Assembly (NCBI GenBank): GCA_032433595.1
Contig: JASWJB010000324.1
Location: forward strand, 1 to 50,232
DNA: 50,232 nt
DNA from: Conoideocrella luteorostrata
Taxonomy: Eukaryota > Ascomycota > Sordariomycetes > Hypocreales > Clavicipitaceae
Reading direction: 5' to 3'
This document shows positions 21,371 to 33,426 of this stretch, one piece after another (the stretch's first letter is position 1; each line of letters opens with the position of its first letter). Below the pieces are notes generated by a model. The model had not been told where the DNA came from. It worked only from the letters and a program-made list of their open reading frames with translations, and searched no databases. The position numbers were made by a program, and so were the translations under genes.

Positions 21371-21484
21371 GTCCTCCTCTTCTTCTCTTCTTAGATAGAC
21401 ACAATTGAATGAAATACTTTTTTTTACCTATTGCTTCGTGCAAAAACCTTTTGACGTCAAATCAGAAGCCCCTGTGTTCCTACA
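21371..21484 (+). mobile_element. Truncated family B LTR (3' part)
   Basis: The segment contains TCTTCTTAGATAGACA, ATTGCTTCGTGC, CCTTTTGACGTC and ends GTGTTCCTACA, matching the 3' half of the family B LTRs at 18099 and 24301. The 5' half is missing, so no target-site duplication can be tested. Confidence 0.7.
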
Positions 21485-21688
21485 TAGCCATCTACACTGT
21501 GGGAGCCTCTAGAGTGCCTGAGGTAACCTCACGTGAACTCTGGACTTGATCAGATTAGTCAGATCAAATAAATTAGCTAGCTAAAAGAAGGGTTATAGCC
21601 CGGCTGACTAATTAGATTATTAAGTTGCCCTTTCGTTCTCGAATTGCGTCTTTGTTTGGAACCCCGCTCCGGTGCTTATGACGGAATG

Positions 21689-21883
21689 TGTGGGTTGCAC
21701 AGGGTTGTGCAATGATCTAGATCATCGGCTTCAAATTCAATATATTGATAAGTGTCTGTGTTATCTAAGAAGAAGAAAAGAAGTCACGGTGGAAGGCACG
21801 ATATCGTCGTATAAATATCGTGGCTAGAAGGTGACCACGTGACGGGCTCTGTGCTTCCTATTGTGCTTGGCGGCATTCTAACA
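21689..21883 (-). mobile_element. Solo LTR, family A
   Basis: The 195-bp element in minus orientation runs from TGTTAGAATGCCGCCAAG to TGTGCAACCCACA. It is bounded by a perfect 5-base target-site duplication GAATG (21684-21688 and 21884-21888). It has the same internal blocks as the copy at 18408, with indels. The two copies lie in opposite orientation 3.1 kb apart with different duplications, so they are independent insertions and not the two ends of one element. Confidence 0.88.
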
Positions 21884-23324
21884 GAATGGCTCTATCGAAG
21901 CGCGCACCTACCCGATAACCTCTTACCAGGCAATTAGACTATTTGATTTTATTATACAAAAAGTCTCTACGGATTGATCTAGGCCTCTAATGCGACCTAT
22001 TACAGAATTGAAGTCGCAGATCTACCTCCGAAATAATCAAAGTCACTCTGGTCCAAGCTGTCCACGCACCACCAAAATGGTAGATCTGACGGTGGCAATA
22101 TCGCGTAATGAAGATTGACCTTGGTACCATCTTATTCAAGAACGAACAGTCCTCTGATTCTAAAGGGTCTCTTGCGCTCCGTGTTAGTAGCGTGAAGCAC
22201 GTATAAGTTTATTCTTTCTCATTAGTAGCATTGAAATCAACGCTTCAGCTATGAGATAGCCTCTATGAATCATCATTTACAATGAAAGAGATGTCGCGAG
22301 GACGCTGATGGCCGAAATGTAATACCAGTAGGTCGGCCGATGCGACAGAGAGTGAATAGCCGAATGCTAATGCGTAACTAAACCACTTTTTTTCCTCTTC
22401 AAGCCTAGAGCAACATCGGGGCATAGCTGACAAATAACAGGAAAGTTTTGCACCTCTATATGATTGCAGTCTCCAGCACCTCACCCGGGACATTGGGTAC
22501 TTAAATATGGGCTCAGTCAAGTTAGGGCGAATAAATTGGCGTTCGGCGTCACCGGGAGCTCCCTAATTTTAGGCCGGAACTGTTTTACAGAAAACGGAAA
22601 TCAGTTACTCCGTAGAAATGAGGAGATTGACTTCCACAGCCTTAATGTCCTAGGAAAGGTGAGCCCTATTCAAGGGTTATAGTTGGACGTGAAAAGTGGT
22701 CCCTGGCTACACCATTTTCTTGTGTGACACTTATGCTTGTTTACGGTCTAGATTCTTTTAGTCAGCGGCCTGTTAAATTGAGATACATGATGGTTAGGTC
22801 AGGTTTCGTCTGTTCTGACTAATTGGATGGTAATTCTTTTTGATGCGCTAACCATAAGGAGAGTCGGGAGCTTACGGAACGTTTGGTTGTTTCGTAAGCA
22901 TCCGAGCAATTTACAACGCGTCAGTGAGTTCAGAGTGCTCCGCAAAAGGTGCGCCCAATAATATAACAGCATGTTTGGAGTTGTTTCAATTGACGGATTA
23001 ATCTCCATTGTTGCTGACAAAGTGAGCGGGAAAAGCTTGAGTAATAATGTATTGGTGGTTAGTCAATGTTATCCGGCAAGGTATATCCGGCCTCGAAACA
23101 ACGCAAACTTATGTATTGAGATAAGCTCATGAGTGACGATATAAAAAGAAAAAACTATTTAATTTCGTTAGCACAACATGAGAGTTGGGATCTTAGACCC
23201 TCTTTGAGCATCTTTTCCCTCTTTCGTGTCCTATTCTTAAGGTTCATCTCAACCTGTCATTCCCGTCCTGATCTGTGAATAATTTGGTAGAGCCAATCAG
23301 AAAACACCCAACAAATACAGACAG
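21884..23324. other. Intergenic region upstream of MFS relic
   Basis: No gene is supported. Only short unrecognised frames are visible. One TACTCCGTA motif occurs at 22606-22614. Confidence 0.5.
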
Positions 23325-23800
23325 GTGTCGAACCCGAAGGAAATCGAATCTCCATTCTCAGGGCTGCCACCGCAGAACGAAAAAATCGAGTCGCAGAGGT
23401 CCATTACAGGCTTACGATGGGCACTTGTCTGCTTGGCTATTTATCCATGCAATTTTTTATACGGCCTTGAGAACACCATTGTCGTAGGCATCCAAGTCCT
23501 AGTCATCGAAGCCATGGGTACGTTGACAAACTTGGCTGGCTTGGCATCGGTTTCCCTTGGGTGGATGTGCCACGATTTTGCCATTATGAGATGCAATACA
23601 CTAAACGTTGTTGAGATGTTCTCACTGACGGCCATGGCAGCGGCGAAGCATATGGCGTCTTCGATACCAAGTGGCTCTATTCCTGGTCTTTGACCATGTT
23701 TGCGGCAGGTAGCGCACTGTGTGGCGGCGCTCCTCAGATGAACGCCTTGATCGTATGGCGTGTATGGGCTGGTGCTGGTGGAGCAGGAATGTATCTTGGG
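23325..23800 (+). pseudogene. MFS multidrug exporter, 5' fragment (pseudogene)
   Basis: The reading resembles the N-terminal part of a 14-TM DHA-type major facilitator exporter. A polar N-terminus is followed by a first membrane helix (WALVCLAIYPCNFLYGL), then ENTIVVGIQVLVIEAMGTLT. A frame change near 23630-23650 leads to the out-of-frame continuation MFAAGSALCGGAPQMNALIV and VWAGAGGAGMYLG. The expected start codon reads GTG at 23325. Homology stops abruptly at about 23800, before most helices. Such exporters often accompany metabolite clusters, and this copy cannot make a transporter. Confidence 0.8.
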
Positions 23801-24300
23801 AAAGACTGCTCTCTGTTTCTTTTTGTTTAAAATACACTTGCTGTATTTTTTGTGAACTGCACGATAAATAGATAAAGGGATAGAACGTCACAGTGAAAGA
23901 AAGTGGATCAAGCGTAAACAAGAGAAATTGACGGAACTGGTAATCCATCGGGACTTAGAGGGTTGCTTACAATAAATAAAAGCAATTGACAGGTATGAGT
24001 CTCTCGGATACGCTGCTTTTCAGAGAAAAAGCTGCTTATGGGGGAATACAAATGAATTCGCTTCGAACGTGGGCCGCGCATTCGTGTTTGACATTCTGCT
24101 TGTTCAACCGTCCAAAACATGGGAGGAAGAAGGATCTATTTTATCCGGCTTGTTATTATCGCCCTGCAGCATTCCGACCTGCATCTGAAACAATACCAAA
24201 ATCCTGCTTCTGGCTTAGCCCTGCCGGCTCCAGCCTGTTCTAGCCACTTCGAGGCATTTTGTTGACACTACGGAGTAGTAGAGTAGCATACGAGATCCAC
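23801..24300. other. Spacer between MFS relic and LTR
   Basis: No gene is supported. The junction at about 23800 ends the MFS homology without a recognisable element. A TACGGAGTA motif lies at 24269-24277. Confidence 0.5.
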
Positions 24301-24519
24301 TGTTGGAATCCATCGTCAAGCGTCCGAGCAATTGCGGACAAGGTCACGTGGCCACCCTAGCCCGCCTCTTTTATACGGCGCGCTCGGGGGGATTCCTCTT
24401 CCTCTTCTTCTTATCTCCTAGATAGTTATGAATGAGATTGAATACTTTGTTTTACATATTGCTTCAAGTAAGACCCCTCGGCATCGATACCCGTTACAGA
24501 AGCTCCTGTGCTTCCTACA
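24301..24519 (+). mobile_element. Solo LTR, family B
   Basis: The 219-bp element begins TGTTGGAATCC and ends TGTGCTTCCTACA. The flanks TCCAC (24296-24300) and TTCAC (24520-24524) form a target-site duplication with one mismatch. It contains AAGGTCACGTGGCCACC, a TTTTATACGGCGCGCTCG box and a CT-rich run before the 3' end, as in the copy at 18099. Confidence 0.82.
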
Positions 24520-25209
24520 TTCACTGAAGAGGTCCAGCGATAAGACTCCGGGCGATTACCGTTAGGCCGAAATTATAGCAACCCGATATGGAAATGTCGA
24601 GCGGGCTCATCGGAGGCCCAAAACCGACATTCGAGACAAGAAATAATTGTGGTAAAACCTGGAAGTGCAAGATTCACGTCAGAAAATGATGTTGCGAGAA
24701 TTAGTTGGGCCCCACCACAGCTCTCACTTCATTCGCCTCTCTCCATTCGTAAGCAATCAAACGGGACCATTTATTTGACTCCTGCGCATTAATGTTGTCG
24801 ACTCCACGTTACCACTTTGGGCTTCCGTCCAACTCCGGATCTCCTTTGAGTTAGTCTTTCCGCCAATGCTGCCAGGAGCTTCAGAATGATGGCAAGCGGC
24901 TTTAGGGATGATCGAGATCTCTAAGCAGAGGATTCCCATTCCTCACGCCTATATAATTCGATAACCTTCCGTTAGAACGTACTCTGCACTGACTTTCCAA
25001 ACTCGTACATTGATCATGAACGAACATCAAAGAAGGCGCCTCCACTTGCTATCTAGTGAAGCAAATTTTCACTAGGCAATCCCTCCATATCAAATAGCCG
25101 TTCATTAATCGCCTTTGATGACATCTCCTTTGTAAACAGCGGACGAGGTTTAAGCAAACACCGATGTGGTTCGTCTTGGTTCTGTATAAAACTGCTAATC
25201 GTTTCGCTA
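24520..25209. other. Spacer upstream of ABC relic
   Basis: No gene is supported. It may contain the former promoter and first codons of the ABC transporter, now unrecognisable. Confidence 0.45.
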
Positions 25210-26878
25210 TAGTACAATCTACACCCACCCTTTGGGCCCCACTCAAATCGTGGGCGAATATCGCAAATCCTCGGACTTATAGCCGGCCGCGGTCTTTCCG
25301 CACTTTCCGTCATAGCTTCTCTGGATCGCTGGCGCGTGGCGAAATGCTGCTCGTCATCGGCAAACCAAGGAGTGGATATACAACCTGTATGAAAGCGCTT
25401 GCGAACCTATATGACGAGTACAAATATGACGAATACGAGGACATAACGGGACAATTCACCTACAGTGGTCGACCTGCTGACGGTCGTGATTCGGACTGCG
25501 TGCGTTTCACTTTTTGCGGTTCGCGGATTGACAGGAACATCATGATTATTGCTCTCTGCTGAACAAGAACTAGCGGCCGAAGAGGACAATCACTTGCCAA
25601 CACTCACTGCAGCACAGATATTAAGGTGTGTTTGGCATTATGAAGCAGAAGCAAACACCAATCCACGTCGCTCAATAATTATTGCAACAGATTTGCAGAT
25701 CGTGCCACGTCCAATGCCAAGATATCAAGTGCGTCCATTGAAACTGTGGGGGGCTTTGGCTGAGTCCGTTGGGCTGACCCATTTGCTTAGGACTAAGGTT
25801 GGGAATGCCGCCATCCGTGGTGTAAGTGGCGGAGAACGAAAACGAGTATCACTCGCTGAAGCTATAATGGCATACCCTGGGTAGGTGACTTGCATATGTC
25901 CCTAGGTGATGAAATACTATATATTGCTAATGGGGTGTGGGAGGCTCCAGCGTTCTAAGCTTCGATGGGTCCAACGAATGACTTAGACTCAGCCATAGCG
26001 TTTGATTTCATCCGGCCGATGCGCGAATATACAGACCAACATCAATGCGCCACGGCCATGAGTGTATCTAAAGGAAGCGATGCAACGTTCTCATTATTCG
26101 ATAGGATTTTGATGATTAATAGCACGAGTTATTGGACGGCAAAGCCCCAGAAGCTAAGGCCTACTTGGAAGGACTCGAGTTCATCTGCCCCGAGAAGACA
26201 ACTACCGCTGTTTCCTGAATTATATGACGGTCGAACTGAAGCTGCAACATTATCGAAGAGACTGGAGCTCTCCAGTCCCTTTCACTCCACTTCAGTTCGA
26301 AGAGAAATTCCGCCAGAGCGATCTTCATAAGCCTTCGTCAACAACATTGCGGCTGAGAGTAGGAAGACTTGACCAATTGGATCGGAGAGGAAGCTGTATG
26401 CTCTGCCACTTCACTATCAAATCCTAGAGTATTTTATTCGCCAGTTTAGAGCGCTTGCTGGCGATACAAGAACTTGGATGGCGGAAGCCATTACCATCAC
26501 CGTCCAAGGATTGGTCTTAGGTACGCTATTCCGTGATTAGCACCGGGTTCCGCGATCATGCTTCATCTTCGGCTCCTCTTTATTCCATATTATTCTAATA
26601 CCTGCCTGGAACTCACTTGCAATGCATCTGAGATCTGTGTCTTTTAAATACCTCCTAACGGATCAACTCGTCTGGGTTATGCAAGCGGCTTTTTACGCAC
26701 TACGACTTCGCTAATCGTTACAAGAATGTCGGCATTTTTATAGGGTTCATTGCATTCAATTACACAGTCGCCATTGCGCTGCCATATCTGGAAGTGGAGC
26801 TGGCTGCCTCTTGCGACATAAAAGGCAGTAGATACCGAACATTTGGCATTGCTAGTGGATTTGGATATGGGAATTGAT
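25210..26878 (+). pseudogene. PDR/ABCG-type multidrug ABC transporter (pseudogene)
   Basis: The remains follow the order of a pleiotropic drug resistance transporter. GEMLLVIGKPRSGYTT (25340-25390) is a damaged Walker [17 protein letters not shown] follows, then an intact ABC signature [13 protein letters not shown] (near 25830) and a Walker B region (FDG...DLDSAIAFDFIR, near 25960-26010). After these come RILMINS and a late membrane stretch ([17 protein letters not shown], near 26700-26760). There are at least four frame changes or stops. A canonical intron (GTAGGT at 25883 to CTCCAG near 25950) is still readable, so this was a normal chromosomal gene and not a retrocopy. Most of the second half is missing. 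Confidence 0.85.
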
Positions 26879-27208
26879 TCATGCGATATCGTCCAGATCA
26901 CTTGGACTTGAATTACTCAAACCGCAAACTAGCTGCGACCATTTCTTATTCTGGACGCCACCATTCGAGAAGCTTTGATTAGAGCACAAGAACACATATC
27001 GAGAGGATTTGCGAGGGGCTGAATGAAAAGGGAATTCTTGGCCGGCCAAATTCTCTATCATCAAGAAACGAAGTCGAACTGCATATAACCTTCCGATACC
27101 GAGTCCGAACCATAACCGTCAAATCTTTACCCGTTTCCGTCGCCCACTTTTCGCAGGTATGGGTACTTCTGTTTCTACGAGGTCTTTTCATACGGGGCCG
27201 AGCGGATT
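26879..27208. other. Spacer between ABC relic and second regulator
   Basis: No gene is supported. It lies between convergent transcription units. Confidence 0.5.
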
Positions 27209-29635
27209 TTACGAACGATTTTCGTTGCCATCAAACCCTTCCATGACGTCGTCGGCCATCAAAGTCCACTCATCTGCAACTGGGTCCGCAGCTGAGCTAA
27301 AGCCGGCCCAATTAATGCCCATGGTCGGCCATGCGTTTACTATGTCATCTAATGCAGGCAAAGCGCTAGTGTCAAATAGCTCATCGGGAGTAATGGCCGG
27401 AGCTGTTGGCACCACCGTTGAGGCCGAGTTTGCACGGTGTGTAAGTTCACTGAACGGAGAGGTCTGAATTGACTGGGACGCGGCGGCCGGAGTGACGGCT
27501 ACGTTGGCTGGTAATGCCGCTGTTGATACCGAGGGTGCCAGCCATGACCATGACGACCAGTTTTCGCCTGTGTAAACGTCGCTCATCATCGTCCCCAGGT
27601 TATCTGCGAGAGTACGTGCAATATTGGCTGTAGCGCGGGCTTCAGGCAGCGTACCGATATACAAGTTGACGACTACGATAGCCGTCTCCACAGCTTTGAG
27701 TGCTGTCTCTTTGTGGCTACTCGAGGAGAAGGCATATGCGTATCCAATCATGACGAAAAGGGCGTTCTTAAGCCAGCGGAAGATGTAATAGACACCGTTT
27801 AACACGTCGGACGTTGTGACGACTTGGTGGACTATAGTGGTCAGCGTGATTGCGTGGTTGAGAGCAGCGATGGCTCTACTGTCGGATAGTGGCGTCGACA
27901 CATTTACGGGAGACGCAAAACATATGAATGATTGGTATGAAGTCATACAGAGCTGGTGGTACTGTAGCTCGAGGAGGATCCGCTGGCGCTGGAAATGGAC
28001 AAGGATGTTCGGGTTTGGGTCAAGGTCAAGAGTAGATGGCTCTGTGGAAAACGGTTCACCTTCCCTGCGCGGTGCAAAGTAACCCGTAGGTACGTCCCTA
28101 GCCCATGCGTCGACTTCCTTCATCCGTTCGGCAATATAGCTTGCGCACCTTTCGCGAGCCTCGACATTACGAACAAAACCTTCATAGCCGTCTTTTCCAG
28201 CAACACGATCGTATTCGTCACAAAAACCGGATCGAACACTCAGAGCAATTTGAAGAAGGGAAAGCGTATGAGTTTGAAAGCCAAGCCAAGATGGACAAGC
28301 ATCATCATGTTGATAGTTCGGGGCTAGCCATTGCGCGACTTCAGCCGAATCAGACGGCGGTTGGCAAGAGACTTTGGTGGGATCAATCATGGGTTGCCGG
28401 CCGTCTTCCAATGATAGCAGGATGTCCAAGGCATACAATCCCCACCAAGTTCGTCGAGAAACCTCCCTCTCCGGCTCGGAGTCGCCAGGTGGTGGTTCGC
28501 TCTGCAGCCCCAGAATGGTGGCCAGGATGAGAGCCTTGCCTGTTGTAATTTGAGCACTGTTTATGAGGCCGGCCTCATACAGGTAGACGATGCTGAAAAG
28601 ACAGCATTGCACGGTGGTGATGGATGGAGCCTCCATCGTCTCATCAATGACCTCTTGGCAGCGCCGATAGTATTGGAAGCCAGCAAGGGAGGCACAACCG
28701 GACATGGACGTATCCCCTGAGCCCGAGAATTGGCTGTTTGCCTGGCGCGTGCGGAAACTCCCCATTTGAATGCACAGAGCAAGGATAATGTCAATCAGTG
28801 GCGATGCTCGGCGTGGTGTTCTGGGGCCGGTTTCGGCCACCAGGACTTGGTAGTCTCTTCTAAACTGCCGTTCATTGAGGACGGGGAAGGTAAAGTAGCG
28901 CGTCTGCCAAAATATAGCTAACAGTTGAACTTCTTGATGCGGCAGCAGATAGTTGACGCCCGCTGTGTCGGATGGCAACCAAGCGGGCATGCCGACGCCG
29001 CCGACGGAACTGACAATGTTCAACCTGAGCTGCGGCTGAGAGGAATCGAGAAAGTGGTCCATACGTGCAAGCAAGAAAGGCAGCGATACGACGCCATAAA
29101 GCATCGACCCCACACGCACGCCGTTGCGCGAGGCCGACTGACGTTCCGCCTGTTGTGCCTCTGAGGGCGACGCTGCCGAGGAGGTCGCTGAGCTCGAACT
29201 CTTGGACCCTTCAGGGAGTCGTGGGCTGCGCTCCAAGGCGCGGACTTGGGCGCGGAGCTTCTCGATTTCTCTTTTCCGGGAGGAGATTAGCTTTTGGAGA
29301 CTCTTGGCGAACAAGGCATAAAAAAAAAAAAGGGACAGATGAAACAAAAGTTATATCAGCGCAGATAAGAACAAAGCAGCCTCCGTCACATACTTTACAG
29401 CGGCGGCGATGCTGGGGAACTGGTTTTTGCCGCTCATGCCGCATTCACGTCCCGCCTGCCGACAATTGTGGCACGGCCGATCATCGTTACATTTGATTCG
29501 CATCAGCTTGCACCAATCGCAGGCACGGCGAACCTGGTTACGTTTTACGCGGCCGGACGAGACGATACCGTCGTTCTCGGCGGGGGGTGGTGGTGGTGGC
29601 GGGCTACCGCCGTCAAGATTCAGAGTCATGAACAT
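27209..29635 (-). CDS. Zn2Cys6 transcription factor with fungal_trans domain
   Basis: Two exons (29635-29394 and 29300-27209) give about 777 residues. The 93-nt intron starts GTATGT; the CAAGAG acceptor keeps frame, though a GTAAAG donor with an acceptor two bases earlier is an alternative. After a proline run (residues 12-19) the zinc cluster reads RACDWCKLMRIKC and onward, with Cys at 39, 42, 49, 55, 58 and 65 (C-x2-C-x6-C-x5-C-x2-C-x6-C). A short coiled coil follows (SRKREIEKLRAQVRALE), then a PF04082-like middle region with RRTWWGLYALDILLSLEDGR. The C-terminus is acidic and probably activating. Upstream Met codons at 29713 and 29629 are alternative starts. Unlike its neighbours it is undamaged and its base composition is GC-richer. 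Its targets are unknown. Confidence 0.88.
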
Positions 29636-32255
29636 CTCCTGAAGCAGAACAGATCTATGGGAAGGCAAATCCCTCCTGGTCGCGCGCGGGTGGGGGAAGA
29701 TGATTAAATACATGTCATCGCCCAAAAATCTTACCACATACGTCCTGCATAACAATCCCGGCTTGCCCTGTTGGTTCGCAGAACAACGAGCGGACGCATC
29801 CACCGACCCTGACGCGGCATTCACAACCGAGGCTGAGTACTCTTGGAGGCTGAAAGAGAAACTTTGCGTTACAAGACGATTTCTCCGTCTGCTGGAGATT
29901 TTCCGGCGGAATGAATGGGCGCTCCTCACATAAAACAGTGAAAAGGCAAGGGACAGAGACAGGTGGGGACGAAGAGCCGCAAAAGCCTCCCCAGAATGTA
30001 CAAAGACCGATGCAGCTTGTTGGGAGTGTCTCCCGTCTTAACAGCCAACATCGCAGGAGGAGAGGGAAGGGGGGGGGGCGGGCGCCACGTTTAGCAGTCC
30101 AACAAGCTTCCTAAACCTCTGCATGAGTACGGAGTCTTTTGCCTCGTCTCCCCTCACCGACGTGGCTGCTGCAAGACGTGTGTAGATGTGTCTTTATCCC
30201 AGGCCACCGTCCGCTCTGAACCGGGTTTAGGTTGCGGGTTCTGTACGATAAATAATGCACCGACACGATCTCCGTGGCATGTTACGGTCCCCCTCCGAAA
30301 TGGCTCAATTGTGGGGTTGCAGTGCGACAGAGAACGTCTCGCCCTCGGCCGAAAAAGCTATTCCACGTGTTGGCCAAGTAGAAGCCGCAAGACTGGCGCT
30401 AACTACCAACGTCCATGGAAATTTATTAGATAATAGAAGTGCTTACCATCTCCAAGGCTACAGTCTAGTTGATCCGTAAGTTTTATTCAGCAACTGTAAC
30501 ATAGGTATGCTCCAGTGCGTCCGCTGGCCTGCACCTTCGTTTTATGACATCATCTGGCGTTAGTGTGGTATGCCATATACATCTGGCAAGTCCTGTAATG
30601 CTGCTTTTCGTGAGTACATGCGGGATTTGGCATAAAGTTTTTGCATACCTGCTAGCGCAGAAGATATCTGACAGAAGGCAAGAACTTTACGCCTCCCACT
30701 TTAGCTGGTCTTATAAATTTAGCCTCATCAACGAGGTACCCACTGCGCGGACATAGGCGCTTTCCTAGAACACGTTAAGGATTAGTTAAGCCGCCTGCCT
30801 GATGGTTAGACCTAGATAATAGTTACGGATTCTTTAGACAGAAAGAATGGAGAGATTTGCTAATCGGAGGCTCGGCAGAGACCAAGACGAGACAAGTAGG
30901 GTGGGCATTCTTCACAGCCCCGTTTCCCGCACCGACGAGCTTGGTGCTCGCCCGGCACACACCTGATTGGTGTTGGCGCGCGTCTTAGGAGATAACCGGC
31001 GGCCCGAGTACTGCTGAGGCCAAGCGATAGGAATTACAGACCCATTAATGTCCGATAGCATGTCGTATTACATATGTCGTTCAAATATTTTATACCTGAT
31101 AAGCAATCATATTCTGCCTCGTACGGAGTATCGCAGTGACGAGGCCGCGTCGACAAAAACCCGGGCCTTGCGCAAGAGTGAGGAGGTCGTAGTAGGCCTC
31201 TGCATATTCTCTTTAGTTCGAAGAACGGCAGCGACGATGCAGCATTATTTGCTCCTCGCAGCGCCGATAGAAGCACTAGGCTACGAGAAGATGAACCGTA
31301 GCTATGTGTGCAGAACACGGTTTCGATATCTCTGCCCGCCCTCTTCCCCGTTCAACAGGCCGTCTCGTGGGCTGGCCTGGGCTCCTTTGTCAGTGCAATT
31401 GCACAAAAAGAAGGGGCGTAAGGTGGGTGATGAGTCCTGCCCTCTGGACCTGTTAAGCGGTTATTGTAAGAGCTAGGTATCGGTAATTGAGAGGGGCGGG
31501 TCCACTTATACGATCCGCAATTGTGCCCCGTACCAGTAAGATGTGAGTCTGCTCAGTTGCCCAAGCTAATCAGGCAGTAGAACTTGCAGGTACTGCCTGG
31601 GCATAAAAGAGAGGTCAGATGAAGGAGGAACTGGGAAGAAGGTCATAAGGAAGATCATGAATGCGGCACATTCTCGGCTGATACGAAACTCTCAACCACC
31701 GCAACTATCTAGCCTGTTATTCTCTCCAACTCCTTGCCAAATTGTTTGTAACTTTTATGACAAAACCACTGTACATAGCATCCCCGCTTTGCTATTATCT
31801 AAAACTCCCTCCCAAATTACCGATAGCCGTTGTAAAAGCATAACATGCACCGGCGATTACCTTAACCAGCACGTCACATACCTGCCAGTGAGGCAATGTG
31901 GGCACTCTGCTTATTTTTACATGCCACGAACTTAGCCGCTAGTGTCGATCAGATTCATGAAATTGTCCTTTGTACTCCTGTGTAATTGACAAGGGATTAA
32001 ACCTCTTCTTATTGTTAGATTTTAGCTACTAATTTGAGGGCATCAAACAACACCGGAATTCCTATCACGTAATGTGTGATGCTGACGGAGTTTCCCTACG
32101 GACGGAATTGTTTGAACTTCGACTCTTAGCGTATTGACTTTGTGCATTGACGCGATGACGCGAAATGACCAAATCCTGCGACGTGGTTTGAAAGATCAGT
32201 CTCCTTGTTACCTGAAAGGATTGCGGGACCTGACTCTGGCTCGGACACTGAAGTG
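29636..32255. other. Intergenic region, no supported gene
   Basis: The first several hundred bases are presumed promoter and 5' leader of the second regulator. Beyond this I see only short open frames on both strands without recognisable domains. A run of G occurs near 30070, and TACGGAGT motifs lie near 30128 and 31122. Confidence 0.45.
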
Positions 32256-33426
32256 CTATAGCTTACTAATGACATTTGCCGTGTTTTTGCGAACGCTATC
32301 TTCCAAGCTTTGTCCATCCATCTTTTCCCATTGCTCGCAGCAGCTCTTCGGCTCGCTTACGTGGCACGATGTCGCTTAATTCCTGCTCAGCCTGGAGATT
32401 GGCTGGAAATGTCCGCTCCGGATAGAGTCTGCGCAAAATTTCAGAATTTTGTCACCATTGCCAGGTTCAGCGAAGGCAAAAAACTACTCCAACTCAACAG
32501 CAGGGTGGATAGCGGCAGCCACAATGCAGGAACGCATTATTTTGCACATCAACAAAGTCTTCTGAGTATGAACAATTGGATCGGTTTTAGCTCTGTCAAC
32601 CGGTAACTTTTCAAGATCCAGTTGAACTTACGAGCTGGCACACCCCTCCATGGCGCTACGTTGCCCTCGACCAGCTCGACCACCATTCCCGACATGAACG
32701 CACGACTTCTTGCGCCAATATCTAGACCGGCTCCGAAGTTGAAATTAGGGAACATTCCGTTTAGTGTGAAGCTAGGCTGCTTCTCCTACATAAATCTCCA
32801 TGCCTCTCTTCCGGGGATGCCTTTGCTGGCGGCACAGATGGGATATGCGCGACTGGATTCATACGACGGGTCTCGACATGTGAACCGTACTGTCTCGTCG
32901 TTTCATGTTTCAGCGGTTAACGTCACGCGATGAATTGGGCTTCGGAACCAGGGCCGACGCCGACGAGGATGTCAACACGAAGCGTTTCACTGTTCGTTTC
33001 TTGGCGGCCGCCGCTAGCGCTTTGATAGTGCCCGCAATGGTGTCTAGGATGGCTCGGTGGGGATTTGGTTCAGGGTGTAATTGGTCGCTGTGTGTATAAT
33101 GGCCGAGACTCCTGCAGGGATATGAATTGGAGATTGATGACTCCGACGAGACCATGTAAGGGGGATTCGACTGCGCCTTACTCCGTACCCTTCACGGCTT
33201 TGTCATAGGCTCCTTGCACCTCCATGTTTGGCACCGCAACCAATCCGAACTTTCCAGCACCGTACTTGCTGTGTGAGAGGTTCTGTTCGCCGGTTTCACT
33301 GTCCTACGAACGTTATAGCTGAGCCTGAGGGGTTGATCGGCAATATTTGATCCTATGAAGCTGTTGGCACCAGCAATGAGCACGGATGACCTGTTTGGGA
33401 ACCGCGGGCTGATCGTTTGCAGACAT
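32256..33426 (-). pseudogene. Extended SDR reductase, dihydroflavonol/GRE2-like (pseudogene)
   Basis: The order of an NAD(P)H-dependent extended SDR can be followed in shifting frames. An ATG at 33426 opens a short leader, and a one-base shift leads into SVLIAGANSFIGSNIADQ, the Rossmann motif. KKRTVKRFVLTSSSASALVP follows near 32960-33020, holding the catalytic serine region. LPNFNFG-like FPNFNFGAGLD lies near 32730, FFAFAEPGNGDKILKF near 32430-32480, and the C-terminus SLEDSVRKNTANVISKL ends in a TAG at 32256. The Tyr-x3-Lys region is degraded (AASKG remains). Family members reduce ketones or aldehydes, often as tailoring enzymes. Multiple frameshifts and stops rule out function. Confidence 0.82.

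Noticed and set aside
18408..21883. Opposed family A LTRs as the two ends of one transposon
   Set aside because: They are inverted, not direct, and each has its own different 5-bp target-site duplication, so they are separate solo LTRs.
28105..28530. 141-codon plus-strand frame
   Set aside because: It is antisense to the fungal_trans domain of the second regulator.
31048..31476. 142-codon plus-strand frame
   Set aside because: There is no recognisable domain, an opposing frame overlaps it, and there is no promoter or splice support.
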